Assembly (NCBI GenBank): GCA_023438885.1
Contig: JAEXPS010000134.1
Location: forward strand, 1-44,116
Direction: 5' to 3'
Source: Actinomycetes bacterium
GTDB lineage: Bacteria; Actinomycetota; Actinomycetes; Actinomycetales; Cellulomonadaceae
DNA length: 44,116 nucleotides
The notes below the pieces were generated by a model. It saw nothing but the letters and a program-made list of their open reading frames with translations. It did no database searches and was not told the DNA's origin. The translations under genes were made by a program, and so were the position numbers. Shown here in pieces: positions 17,448 through 25,303 of the stretch (position 1 is its first letter; each line of letters starts with the position of its first letter).

Positions 17448-17486
17448 TCGCCTGCTGGCCCCGTCGCGGCACGCCTGCCGCCGGGA

Positions 17487-17825
17487 TCAGCGCGGTTCGT
17501 CCCCGACGAGCACGTTCGACCACCGGGCGCCGGCTGCGAGCACGTGATACGTGGTGTGCAGTGCCACCGGCTCGCCGGCGTCGACGCCCAAGGGCACGTG
17601 GTGCCACACGCGCAGCTCGCGCCCGTCCTCGACGGCGTGCAACCGGGTCCAGCCGCCTGCCGCCTGGCCCGCGACCACGGCGTCCACCCACGCGCTCGGG
17701 GTGGCCGCGGCGACCGCCCGCTGCACGGCGTGCAACCCGTGGCCTGCCCCCACTGTGCCGCACCCCATGCCGAGCTCCTGCGGGCACGTCGACGCGTGCA
17801 GGGCGGGCTCGTGGTCGGTGCTCAT
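17487..17825 (-). CDS. Small protein of unknown function (112 aa)
   Basis: I do not recognise this family. The product is rich in His and Ala, with an N-terminal pair of Cys (STCPQELGMGC) and a beta-rich C-terminal half (ELRVWHHVPLG, PVALHTTYHVLAAG). No membrane segment or signal is seen. Codon use looks like its neighbours. The start is uncertain: ATG 17825 has GGAG only two bases upstream, and ATG 17840 has no clear site. It is convergent with lacI, 39 bp apart, and 107 bp downstream of the nitrilase-like gene on the same strand. Confidence 0.55.
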   Translation of the reverse strand: MSTDHEPALHASTCPQELGMGCGTVGAGHGLHAVQRAVAAATPSAWVDAVVAGQAAGGWTRLHAVEDGRELRVWHHVPLGVDAGEPVALHTTYHVLAAGARWSNVLVGDEPR

Positions 17826-17932
17826 GTCTCCGGCTCTCATGACGGGTTCGCGGGGATGCGGTCACCATCACGGTACGGATCGCCACGGCGCCCGGATGGC
17901 CGTGCCCGCCACGCGACGCAATGTGACAGCCG

Positions 17933-18760
17933 TCAGGCCGGAACCACCCGGTACCGGCGGTTCGCCAGCGAGGGGTTGGCCTCCCGCACCGCGCCCAGAC
18001 GGTCGGGGTCCAGGTCCACGGTGCGCACCCCTGGCTTCTCGTCGAACTCCAGCGCGACGACCCCGTCCGGGTCGACGACCAGCGACCGCCCGGTGACGCC
18101 CTTGCCCGCCATCCCGACCGCGACCACCACCGACGTGTTCTCGATGGCCCGGGCCACAGCCAGCGCTCGCCAGTGCTCGGCCTTCTGCGGGCCGTCCGCC
18201 CAGGCGGCCGGCACGACGAGCGCGTTCGCCCCCGCGTCGACGCATCGCCGGGCGGACTCGGGGAAGCGCAGGTCGTAGCACGTCAGCACGCCGAAGCGCA
18301 GGCCGGCGACGGGCAGCACCAGCGGCGCGGCGTCGGCGGGGCCGGGACGCAGCGTCTCGGACTCCCGGTAGCCGAACGCGTCGTACAGGTGCACCTTCCG
18401 GTACACCCCCGCGATACTCCCCCGCGCGTCCACGGCCACCACGGCGTTGACGGCCCGCTTCGGGTCGTCGTCCGCAGGCAGCACGGCGCCCGCGATCACC
18501 GCCACCCGAGCGCGGGCTGCGCGCTCGCGCAGCATCGTGACGAACGGGCCGTCCAGCGGCTCGGCGTGCTCGAGCCCCACACCCGCGCGGTTGAACCCGA
18601 TCGCGTACTCCGGCAGCACCACGAGGTCGGCATGCACTCGCCCGGCGGTGTCGATGACGTCCTCGATCACCTCGCGGTTGACGCCGTGGTCCCCGCCGAC
18701 CGCGATCTGCCCGATCGTCACCCGCACCTTCGGCCGCACCGGCGGCGCCGGCGCACTCAC
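17933..18760 (-). CDS. Carbon-nitrogen hydrolase (nitrilase superfamily amidase)
   Basis: Cytosolic thiol amidase of 275 residues with all three catalytic residues of the superfamily: Glu in LPEYAIGF, Lys in YRKVHLYDAFGYRES, and Cys in LTCYDLRFPE. The block YDAFGYRES resembles the Nit1/Nit2 and deaminated-glutathione amidase branch; in a mycothiol organism the substrate may differ. The N-terminus (MSAPAPPVRPKVRVTIGQIAVG) may start later, but no better site is obvious. The start overlaps the end of the small membrane-protein gene by four bases, so it forms the tail of an mca - membrane protein - amidase operon read leftwards. Confidence 0.9.
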   Translation of the reverse strand: MSAPAPPVRPKVRVTIGQIAVGGDHGVNREVIEDVIDTAGRVHADLVVLPEYAIGFNRAGVGLEHAEPLDGPFVTMLRERAARARVAVIAGAVLPADDDPKRAVNAVVAVDARGSIAGVYRKVHLYDAFGYRESETLRPGPADAAPLVLPVAGLRFGVLTCYDLRFPESARRCVDAGANALVVPAAWADGPQKAEHWRALAVARAIENTSVVVAVGMAGKGVTGRSLVVDPDGVVALEFDEKPGVRTVDLDPDRLGAVREANPSLANRRYRVVPA

Positions 18761-19161
18761 GCGGACCCTCGCCCGTGGTTCACGCGCCCCTCCCCCTCCT
18801 CCACAGCGTCCGAGGAAGTGGTGGTTTGAGCGACCACTTGCTCGGACGTCCCGCCTTCGCCAGACCCAGCGTCCGAGGAAGTGGTGGCTTGAGCAACCAC
18901 TTGCTCGGACGTCCCCTCAGGGGTCGATGGCGTCCCGGCGTCACCGTCCTCGGACACCCCCTGGAGGCGGGCGTTGCGGTCGACGGTGCGCAGGTGGCGG
19001 CGCATCGACAGGATCAGCCCGACGAGCGCGAGCGCGATGGCGAACGTCCACACGAAGCCGAGGAAGCCCGGTGAGCCGCCGTCGTCGGGGGTCACCGTCG
19101 GGTCGGTGGTCACGGGCACGACGAACCGCACGGCGACCGCCACGAACGCGTCGATCGTCAC
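18757..19161 (-). CDS. Small membrane protein with tandem-repeat C-terminal tail
   Basis: A 134-residue protein. Starting at GTG 19161 (GGGGGAGG upstream), a short N-terminal region is followed by one strong hydrophobic helix (FLGFVWTFAIALALVGLIL) and a basic stop-transfer stretch SMRRHLRTVDRNARLQ. The tail is acidic and Ser/Thr-rich and contains two copies of a 21-residue unit, TSEQVVAQATTSSDA and TSEQVVAQTTTSSDA with spacers. At DNA level these are the paired 42-bp palindromes. Position next to mca matches the small membrane gene beside mca in other actinobacteria (Rv1081c-like, from memory). The tail is probably a repeat insertion and not part of the core function, which is unknown. Confidence 0.75.
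   Translation of the reverse strand: MTIDAFVAVAVRFVVPVTTDPTVTPDDGGSPGFLGFVWTFAIALALVGLILSMRRHLRTVDRNARLQGVSEDGDAGTPSTPEGTSEQVVAQATTSSDAGSGEGGTSEQVVAQTTTSSDAVEEGEGRVNHGRGSA
18807..18848. repeat. 42-bp palindromic repeat, copy 1 of pair I (inside a gene)
   Basis: It begins CGTCCGAGGAAGTGGTGG and ends CCACTTGCTCGGACG. The outer arms pair over about 17 bases with one mismatch, around a loop with TTTGAG. It lies in frame in the tail of the small membrane-protein gene. Confidence 0.85.
18870..18911. repeat. 42-bp palindromic repeat, copy 2 of pair I (inside a gene)
   Basis: Nearly identical to copy 1 and in the same orientation, with start-to-start distance 63 bp (21 codons) and a 21-bp spacer. 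The loop here reads GCTTGAGCA. Confidence 0.85.
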
Positions 19162-20039
19162 GAGAGCCTCCCCCGGATGCCGGCGAACAGGTCGTCCTCG
19201 GGTGCCCTGGTCGCGACCCGCGAGGCGGCCAGCTCGAACTCCTCCCACGGCCACACCTGCGCCTCGAGATCGCGCGGCGCCGCGAAGAACCACCCCTCGG
19301 GGTCGATCTGCGTCGCGTGCGCGCGCAGCGCCGCGTCGCGCTGGTCGAAGTAGTCCGAGCACGCCACCCGTGTGGTGACCCTCCGCTCCGGCACCTCACG
19401 GGCAGCGCGGGAGTCGATCCAGTCGCCGAACGGCGAGTGGCCGCCCGCAGCGAGGATCGCGTCGTGGATCGCCCGCATCCGCGCCAGCGAGAACCCGTGG
19501 TCGTAGTACAGCTTGAGCGGCTGCCACGGCTCGCCTGCCTCGGGGTAGCGGCCAGCGTGCCCCGCCGCGTGCCACGCCTCCATCGAGACGGTGTGGCACA
19601 TCACGTGGTCGGGGTGCGGGTAGCCGCCGGTCTCGTCGTACGTGGTCATCACGTGCGGACGGAACTCGCGGACCAGCGCCACCAGCGGTGCCGCCGCCTG
19701 CTCGACGGGCATCGTCGCGAACGAACCCTCCGGCAGCGGCGGCAGCGGGTCGCCCTCCGGAAGGCCGGAGTCGACGAAGCCGAGCCACGTCTGGCGCACG
19801 CCGAGCGCCGCCGCCGCGGCGGCCATCTCGGTGCGGCGCAGCTCGCGCATCCCGTCCAGCGTGTCCGGGCCCGGCCCGTACTTCGGGTTGAGGATCGAGC
19901 CCCGCTCCCCGCCGGTGCAGGTGACGACGAGCACCTCGACACCCTCGGCCGCGTACTTCGCCGCTGTCGCGGCGCCCTTCGACGACTCGTCGTCGGGGTG
20001 CGCGTGCACGGCCATCAGCCGCAGGGTCTCGTCGGTCAC
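19158..20039 (-). CDS. mca: Mycothiol S-conjugate amidase
   Basis: LmbE-family zinc amidase of 293 residues that splits mycothiol conjugates into a mercapturic acid and GlcN-Ins during detoxification. The zinc motif AHPDDE lies at 13-18 and a further metal site in GGYPHPDHVMCH. TGGERGSILNP and the C-terminal WPWEEFELA are typical of Mca rather than MshB. GTG 20039 is the start (GAAGGAAG upstream); the longer open frame has no support. Its TGA overlaps the GTG of the small membrane protein (GTGA). Divergent from the DUF4307-like gene. Confidence 0.95.
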   Translation of the reverse strand: MTDETLRLMAVHAHPDDESSKGAATAAKYAAEGVEVLVVTCTGGERGSILNPKYGPGPDTLDGMRELRRTEMAAAAAALGVRQTWLGFVDSGLPEGDPLPPLPEGSFATMPVEQAAAPLVALVREFRPHVMTTYDETGGYPHPDHVMCHTVSMEAWHAAGHAGRYPEAGEPWQPLKLYYDHGFSLARMRAIHDAILAAGGHSPFGDWIDSRAAREVPERRVTTRVACSDYFDQRDAALRAHATQIDPEGWFFAAPRDLEAQVWPWEEFELAASRVATRAPEDDLFAGIRGRLS

Positions 20040-20138
20040 CAATGCTTCCTTCGGTCGGGGACAGTGCCCATGGTGCCGGACAGCGCGCACCCGGTGAACA
20101 ATGATCCCGCACCTGGCAACCCTCGCCCGAGGAGGATC

Positions 20139-20531
20139 GTGACCGCCGTCCCGGCCGGCCGCTACGGCCCGGAGCCCACCGCGCGCACCCGGCTGTGGCG
20201 GCGCGTCGGGCTGGCCGCGCTGATCCTCGCGGCACTCGCGATCGTCGCGTGGATCGGCAGCGGGGTGCTGCGCGACCCCGTGCAGTGGCGTGACGTCGGC
20301 TTCCACGTCAACGACGCGGCGTCGATCGACGTGACCTTCGAGGTGACGAAGGACACCGGCACCTCCGTGCAGTGCACCGTCGAGGCGCTGTCGCTGTCCT
20401 ATGCGCAGGTGGGCCTCGGGGACGTCGCGATCGGGCCGAGCGAGACCCGGACCCAGCGCGTCACCGTGACGATCCCCACGTCCGAGGAGGCCACCACCGG
20501 CGTGGTACGCGGGTGCGAGGTCATCGACTGA
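20139..20531 (+). CDS. DUF4307 domain-containing membrane-anchored protein
   Basis: A 130-residue protein with a single N-terminal membrane anchor (VGLAALILAALAIVAWIGSGVL) and a beta-rich extracytoplasmic domain with two Cys (SVQCTVEAL and VVRGCEVID), likely an Ig-like fold closed by a disulfide. This matches DUF4307, which typically sits beside mca in actinobacteria. I place the start at GTG 20139 because of the strong GAGGAGG just upstream; an ATG at 20070 is in frame but lacks support. The function of the family is unknown. Confidence 0.82.
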   Translation: MTAVPAGRYGPEPTARTRLWRRVGLAALILAALAIVAWIGSGVLRDPVQWRDVGFHVNDAASIDVTFEVTKDTGTSVQCTVEALSLSYAQVGLGDVAIGPSETRTQRVTVTIPTSEEATTGVVRGCEVID

Positions 20532-20556
20532 CCGGGGTGGGCAGGCACGTGCGCGA

Positions 20557-20590
20557 ACGGCGGGGCGCGACGTTCGTCGTGCCCCGCCGT
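20557..20590. terminator. Bidirectional terminator hairpin between DUF4307-like gene and greA
   Basis: ACGGCGGGGC (20557-20566) pairs perfectly with GCCCCGCCGT (20581-20590), and the interior CGACG/CGTCG continues the stem to a tight loop. It lies between two convergent genes, so it probably ends both transcripts. No T-run is present, as is common at high GC. Confidence 0.7.
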
Positions 20591-20604
20591 CCGGCGTCGA
20601 GGAC

Positions 20605-21090
20605 TCAGCCCGCGAACGGCTTCGCGGCGCGGATCTCCACGGTGAACTCGCGCCCGTTGGGCGCGGTGTAGCTGACGGTGTCGCCCACGGAGTGGCCGTT
20701 GATCGCGGCGCCCAGCGGCGAGGTCGGGGAGTACACGTCGATGTCCGTGCCGGCGGCGATCTCGCGCGCGCCCAGCAGGAAGGTCATCTCGTCACCGGCC
20801 ACCAGCGCGGTCACCTGCATGCCGGGCTCCACCACGCCGTCGTCCTTCGGCGTGCCGATGTGCACGTGGCGCAGCTTCTCCTTGAGCTCGCGGATGCGCG
20901 CCTCGTTCTTCGCCTGCTCGTCGCGGGCCGCGTGGTAGCCGCCGTTCTCCGACAGGTCTCCCTCGGCACGCGCGGCGGCGATGCGCCCGACGATGTGGGC
21001 GCGGCCCTCCCCCTCGAGGTAGGCGAGCTCCGCCTGGAGGCGGTCGTACGCCTCCTGGGTCAACCAGGTGCCCTGCGTCGTCTCGGTCAC
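20605..21090 (-). CDS. greA: Transcription elongation factor GreA
   Basis: A 161-residue factor that enters the RNA polymerase secondary channel and triggers cleavage of backtracked RNA. The N-terminal coiled coil carries the tip acidic motif in ARAEGDLSENGGYHAARDEQ, with the catalytic Asp/Glu pair DLSEN. The C-terminal FKBP-like domain includes VGDTVSYTAPNGREFTVEI. I start at GTG 21090 (VTETTQGTWL), which has AGGAAGGGA upstream. Confidence 0.95.
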   Translation of the reverse strand: MTETTQGTWLTQEAYDRLQAELAYLEGEGRAHIVGRIAAARAEGDLSENGGYHAARDEQAKNEARIRELKEKLRHVHIGTPKDDGVVEPGMQVTALVAGDEMTFLLGAREIAAGTDIDVYSPTSPLGAAINGHSVGDTVSYTAPNGREFTVEIRAAKPFAG

Positions 21091-21242
21091 GTCACGTCCC
21101 TTCCTCATTCAGCCACAGGGCGCACGCAGTCTCGGTGCGCTTCCCGTGGGTTGCCGCCCGGCCTCGTTGAACCTGCCACCGGCCGTCGGCGTAAACGACC
21201 ACTGTAGCAAGGCAGCCCCGTCCAGCGGCCTGCGACGCCTCG

Positions 21243-22088
21243 TCAGCGACTGATCGCCACCTCGCCGGTGACCGCCAGCACGGTGTCGCCGCCCACCCAG
21301 ACGAGGCCGCCCTCGCGGGTGATCCGCACCATGCCGCGACGGCCCAGGGCGGTGCCTTGCCGGATGACGAAGTCGTCACCCACCACACCCGTGGTCGGCA
21401 GCCACATGCCGAGCCCGCCGGCCAGCGAGCCGGTCACCGGGTCCTCCGAGATGCCGAGGCCGGGAACGAAGGCACGCACCTCGACATCCGCGGGCCCACC
21501 CGCGGCGTGCGGCCCGACGGCCCCGACGTGCTGGTCGCCCATCGCGCCGAAGTCGGGGTCCAGACCGAGCACGTCGGCGGCCGACTCCAGCAGCGCGACC
21601 ACCCAACCCGGCCCGTTGTCCGCCCACTCGACGGCCCGGACACGGGCCGGGTCCACCTTCAGGGAGCGCACGACGAGGTCGCGTGTGGCCTCGTCGGCGG
21701 GCCCGCTCTGCCGCAGCGGGGGCGCCGCGAAGGCCAGGGGCGCGCCGTCCTCGGGCACCCGGATCGGCACCAGGCCCACCGCGCACTCCTGGACCACCAC
21801 GCCCGCCTCGCGGGGCACACCGCCGGCGGCCAGCCAGGCGCGTGCGGAGCCGAGGGTCGGGTGCCCGGCGAACGGCAGCTCGCCACCCGGCGTCCAGATG
21901 CGTACCCGGTAGTCGGCGGCGGGGTCTGTGGGCGCCAAGAGGAACGTGGTCTCGGAGAGGTTGGTCCAGCGGGCGAAGGCGGCCATCGTCTCGTCGGAGA
22001 GACCGTCAGCGCCGTGCACCACCGCGACCGGGTTGCCCAGCGTCAACGTGTCGGTGAAGACGTCCACCTCCGTGTATCGCAAGCTCAC
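21243..22088 (-). CDS. PhzF family isomerase/epimerase-like protein
   Basis: A 281-residue protein of the PhzF/diaminopimelate-epimerase fold. The N-terminal block YTEVDVFTDTLTLGNPVAV is characteristic. The family catalytic Glu lies at about 46 in NLSETTFLL. GGELPFAGHPTLG and the second-domain motif EDPVTGSLAGGLG are also present. Actual substrates of most members are unknown. Its GTG start overlaps the threonine dehydratase stop (GTGA), so it is the last gene of a cgs-ilvA-phzF operon. A role in amino-acid side-product handling is possible but unproven. Confidence 0.9.
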   Translation of the reverse strand: MSLRYTEVDVFTDTLTLGNPVAVVHGADGLSDETMAAFARWTNLSETTFLLAPTDPAADYRVRIWTPGGELPFAGHPTLGSARAWLAAGGVPREAGVVVQECAVGLVPIRVPEDGAPLAFAAPPLRQSGPADEATRDLVVRSLKVDPARVRAVEWADNGPGWVVALLESAADVLGLDPDFGAMGDQHVGAVGPHAAGGPADVEVRAFVPGLGISEDPVTGSLAGGLGMWLPTTGVVGDDFVIRQGTALGRRGMVRITREGGLVWVGGDTVLAVTGEVAISR

Positions 22089-23287
22089 ACCGCCAGACGG
22101 TACCCGGCCCCCATCAGGCGGTGGGTCACTTCGACGCAGTGCTCCGGACCCTTGGTCTCCACCTGGACCTCGATCGCGACCTCGTCGAAGGCCAGGTCCG
22201 AGCCGGTGCGCAGGTGCACCACGTCGATGACGTTGGCGCCGAGGTTGGCGATGTCACGCAGCACCGTGGCCAGCGCACCCGGCGCGTCCTCGATGGTGAT
22301 CCGCAGCGTGTGGAACCGGCCGGCGGCGGCCAGGCCGTGGCGGATCAGGCGCATGAGCATCAGCGGGTCGACGTTGCCGCCGGAGAGCACCACCACGATG
22401 GGTCCGCGCCCGGCGAAGGCCGCCGGCTCGGCCATGAGGGCTGCGACCCCGACGGCCCCGGAGGGCTCGACGACGAGCTTCGCCCGCTCCGCGACCAGCA
22501 GCAGCGCGCGGGAGATGTCCTCCTCCGAGACGGTGAGCACCTGCGTGTGGTGCGCGGCCAGCACCTCGAACGGCACGCGGCCGGGCAGTCCGATGGCGAT
22601 GCCGTCGGCCATCGTGTGCATCTCGACCGCCTTGACCGGGTGGCCCATCGCCAGCGATGCCGGGTACGCGGCGGCCTCGGCGGCCTGCACGCCCACCACC
22701 TCGACGCCCGGGTACTCGTCGAGCGCCGCGACGATCCCGGCAGTCAGCCCGCCGCCGCCCACCGGCACCAGCACGGTGCGCACGCCGGGCACCTGCTCGG
22801 CGATCTCCAGGCCCACGGTCCCCTGCCCCGCGTCGATGTCCGGGTGGTCGAACGGGTGGATCAGCACCGCGCCCGTGGAGTCCGCGAACTCGTGCGCGGC
22901 GATCAGCGCCTCGTCCACCGAGCTGCCGTGGAGCACCACGTGGGCGCCGTACGCCTTGGTGGCCGCCAGCTTGGGCAGGGCGGCGTCCACCGGCATGAAC
23001 ACCGTCGACCGCAGGCCCAGCAGCTGGGCCGCGAGCGCGACGCCCTGTGCGTGGTTGCCGGCGCTGGCCGCGACGACACCGCGCGCCTTCTCCTCGTCGG
23101 ACAACCGGGAGATGCGCGTGTACGCGCCGCGGATCTTGAACGAGCCGGCCCGCTGGAGGTTCTCGCACTTGAGCCACACGTCGGTGCCGACGAGCTCGGA
23201 GAGCACCCGGCTGCGCTGCACCGGCGTGCGGACGGCCACGCCTGCCAGCAGGGCGGCGGCATCCTTGACGTCCGCGGGGCCGATCAC
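22085..23287 (-). CDS. ilvA: Threonine ammonia-lyase (threonine dehydratase)
   Basis: PLP enzyme of 400 residues converting threonine to 2-oxobutanoate. The PLP Lys51 lies in RAGSFKIRGAY, with the Ser/Asn-rich loop ASAGNHAQG and the phosphate-binding glycine loop VPVGGGGLTAG. A C-terminal ACT-like domain spans about 325-400 (TLRITIEDAPGALATVLRDI), as in short IlvA/TdcB-type enzymes. GTG 23287 is the start and overlaps the preceding TGA as GTGA; no good ribosome site precedes it, so translation is probably coupled. 2-Oxobutanoate is also the by-product of trans-sulfuration, which fits the neighbours. A catabolic TdcB-like role is the alternative. Confidence 0.93.
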   Translation of the reverse strand: MIGPADVKDAAALLAGVAVRTPVQRSRVLSELVGTDVWLKCENLQRAGSFKIRGAYTRISRLSDEEKARGVVAASAGNHAQGVALAAQLLGLRSTVFMPVDAALPKLAATKAYGAHVVLHGSSVDEALIAAHEFADSTGAVLIHPFDHPDIDAGQGTVGLEIAEQVPGVRTVLVPVGGGGLTAGIVAALDEYPGVEVVGVQAAEAAAYPASLAMGHPVKAVEMHTMADGIAIGLPGRVPFEVLAAHHTQVLTVSEEDISRALLLVAERAKLVVEPSGAVGVAALMAEPAAFAGRGPIVVVLSGGNVDPLMLMRLIRHGLAAAGRFHTLRITIEDAPGALATVLRDIANLGANVIDVVHLRTGSDLAFDEVAIEVQVETKGPEHCVEVTHRLMGAGYRLAV

Positions 23288-24492
23288 AGCGAGTCCAGCG
23301 CGCGATCCAGGTCGGCGACGAGGTCGTTGGCGTCCTCGAGGCCCACCGAGAGGCGGACGAGGTCGTCGGGCACCTCCAGGGCCGTGCCGACCACCGAGCC
23401 GTGGGTCATCCGGGCGGGGTGCTCGATGAGCGACTCGACGCCGCCCAGCGACTCCGCGAGCGTGAACAGCCGCGTGGCGCCGCACACGGCGACCGCCCGC
23501 TCCTCGCTGCCGACGCGGAACGAGACCATGCCGCCGAACGCGCGCATCTGGCGCGCGGCGACCTCGTGGCCGGGGTGCGTGTCCAGACCCGGGTAGTACA
23601 CCTGCGTCACCGCGCCATGGTGGCTCAGGTGCTCGGCGATGCGGCGGGCGCTGACGCAGTGGCGCTGCATGCGCACCTCGAGCGTCTTGAGACCGCGCAG
23701 CGCCAGCCAGGCGTCGAAGGGGCCGGCGACGGCGCCGGAGGCGTTCTGGTGGAAGGCGAGGGCGTCGCGCAGGTTGGTGGTCCCCGTGGGCCCGACGAGC
23801 TCGAGGGGCAGCTGTGCGCCGTCGGCCACCACCAGGGCCCCGCCGACCAGGTCGCTGTGACCGCCGACGTACTTGGTGGTGGAGTGGACGACGACGTCCG
23901 CGCCGAGTGCCAGCGGGTTCTGCAGCGCGGGGCTGGCGAACGTGTTGTCGACGGCCAGCAGCGCACCGGCCGCCTGCGCGTGGCTGGCGATCGCCGCGAT
24001 GTCCGCGATGCCGAGCAGCGGGTTCGACGGTGTCTCGACCCAGACGGCCTTCGTCTGGCCCGGGCGGATCGCGTTCAGCACCGCGTCGGGGTCGGACGTG
24101 TCGACGGCCGTGTGCTCGATGCCCCAGGGGCCGAACACGCGCGCGATCAGGCGGTACGTGCCGCCGTAGGCGTCGTTGCCGAGCACCACGTGGTCGCCGG
24201 GGCGCAGGGCTGCGCGCAGCAGGGTGTCCTCGGCGGCCAGGCCGCTGGCGAAGGCGAATGCCGCCGCCCCGCCCTCGACCGCCGCGAGCGCCGTCTCGAG
24301 CGCCGTGCGCGTCGGGTTGCCGGAGCGGGAGTACTCGTAGCCCCCGCGCAGGCCGCCCACGCCGTCCTGCTTGTAGGTGGACACCTGGTAGATCGGGGGC
24401 ACCACCGCGCCGGTGGTCTGGTCCGGGTCCTGGCCCGCGTGGATCGCACGCGTGGCGAAGCCGTAGGTCTCGTCGTGCGGGTCGTCGCTCAC
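23284..24492 (-). CDS. metB: Cystathionine gamma-synthase / gamma-lyase family PLP enzyme
   Basis: A 402-residue Cys/Met-metabolism PLP enzyme. The PLP Lys207 lies in HSTTKYVGGHSD. Other signatures are YEYSRSGNPTR, FASGLAAEDT, WVETPSNPLL and the C-terminal SLGGVESLIEHPARMTH. The family covers cystathionine gamma-synthase, gamma-lyase and O-acetylhomoserine sulfhydrylases. With cbs in the same window, reverse trans-sulfuration (gamma-lyase) is as likely as synthesis. The start is GTG 24492 (VSDDPHDETYGFATRAIHAG), with the family-typical TRAIHAG 20 residues in. It heads an operon with ilvA and the phzF-like gene and is divergent from msrA. Confidence 0.93.
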   Translation of the reverse strand: MSDDPHDETYGFATRAIHAGQDPDQTTGAVVPPIYQVSTYKQDGVGGLRGGYEYSRSGNPTRTALETALAAVEGGAAAFAFASGLAAEDTLLRAALRPGDHVVLGNDAYGGTYRLIARVFGPWGIEHTAVDTSDPDAVLNAIRPGQTKAVWVETPSNPLLGIADIAAIASHAQAAGALLAVDNTFASPALQNPLALGADVVVHSTTKYVGGHSDLVGGALVVADGAQLPLELVGPTGTTNLRDALAFHQNASGAVAGPFDAWLALRGLKTLEVRMQRHCVSARRIAEHLSHHGAVTQVYYPGLDTHPGHEVAARQMRAFGGMVSFRVGSEERAVAVCGATRLFTLAESLGGVESLIEHPARMTHGSVVGTALEVPDDLVRLSVGLEDANDLVADLDRALDSL

Positions 24493-24577
24493 GTTCGACG
24501 AGCCTACGGGCTGCTGTCGCGGACGGCGGAACACGCGTCCGGGGGTTGGGGTTGTGTGTGGCGGAAAGGAGTCGGCG

Positions 24578-25240
24578 ATGGGTTTCCTCTTCGGTTCTGG
24601 TGTGAAGTCGACGATGGTGGCGCGCGAGGACGCGCTGGCGGGCCGCTCGTCGTACGCGTACTCGATCCCTGCGACCCACACGGTGCTGGGCACGCCGCTG
24701 GCCGGGCCGTGGCCCGACGGGACGCGCGTGCTCTACCTGGCGTCCGGGTGCTTCTGGGGCGCGGAGAAGGCGGCGTGGGCGCTGCCGGGCGTGGTGACCA
24801 CGGCGGTGGGGTACATGGGCGGGTTCACGCCGTACCCGACGTACGAGGAGGTCTGCACCGGGCGCACCGGGCAGGCGGAGACCGTGCTGGTGGCGTACGA
24901 CCCGTCCGTGCTCTCCGACGTGGACCTGCTGCGGCACTTCTGGGAGGAGCACGACCCGACCCAGGGGTTCCGGCAGGGCAACGACGTGGGGACGCAGTAC
25001 CGGTCGGCTGTGTACACGACGACTGACGAGCAGCTGGAGGCGGCGAGGGCGACCCGTGAGGCGTACGCGCCCCGGCTGGCCGCTGCCGGGCTTGGCTCGA
25101 TCACCACGGAGATCCGGCCCGCGGCCGAGGCCGGCGAGTTCTACTACGCCGAGGGCTACCACCAGCAGTACCTCGACAAGAACCCGCACGGTTACTGCCC
25201 GATCAACTCGACCGGCGTGGCCTGCCCCGTTCCGGCCTGA
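24578..25240 (+). CDS. msrA: Peptide-methionine (S)-S-oxide reductase MsrA
   Basis: Repairs oxidised methionine (S-sulfoxide) using thioredoxin-type reductants. In the 220-residue product the catalytic Cys58 lies in SGCFWGAEKA. Conserved blocks YMGGFTPYPTYEEVCTGRTG, FWEEHDPTQGFRQGNDVGTQYRS and YYAEGYHQQYL are complete. The tail NPHGYCPINSTGVACP carries two resolving-type Cys. The ATG at 24578 has AAAGGAG upstream. Confidence 0.95.
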   Translation: MGFLFGSGVKSTMVAREDALAGRSSYAYSIPATHTVLGTPLAGPWPDGTRVLYLASGCFWGAEKAAWALPGVVTTAVGYMGGFTPYPTYEEVCTGRTGQAETVLVAYDPSVLSDVDLLRHFWEEHDPTQGFRQGNDVGTQYRSAVYTTTDEQLEAARATREAYAPRLAAAGLGSITTEIRPAAEAGEFYYAEGYHQQYLDKNPHGYCPINSTGVACPVPA

Positions 25241-25247
25241 CGCTCCC

Positions 25248-25295
25248 CAACGTCTGAGGTAACCAGGGGTAGAGCCCCGCCTACCTCGGACGTTG
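25248..25295. terminator. Strong hairpin between convergent msrA and the DUF1905-like gene
   Basis: CAACGTCTGAGGTA (25248-25261) pairs with TACCTCGGACGTTG (25282-25295), one G.U pair aside, and an inner GGGG/CCCC stem closes the loop. It starts 8 bases after the msrA stop and ends 8 bases before the convergent stop, a bidirectional terminator position. The outer CGTCCGAGG is shared with the 42-bp palindromes. Confidence 0.65.
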
Positions 25296-25303
25296 TGGCG
25301 AGG

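Noticed and set aside
23288..25189. A 1034-residue protein joining an N-terminal part to threonine dehydratase
   Set aside because: The N-terminal part lies over the cystathionine gamma-synthase and msrA genes in a shadow frame; the GTG at 23287 gives the normal family length.
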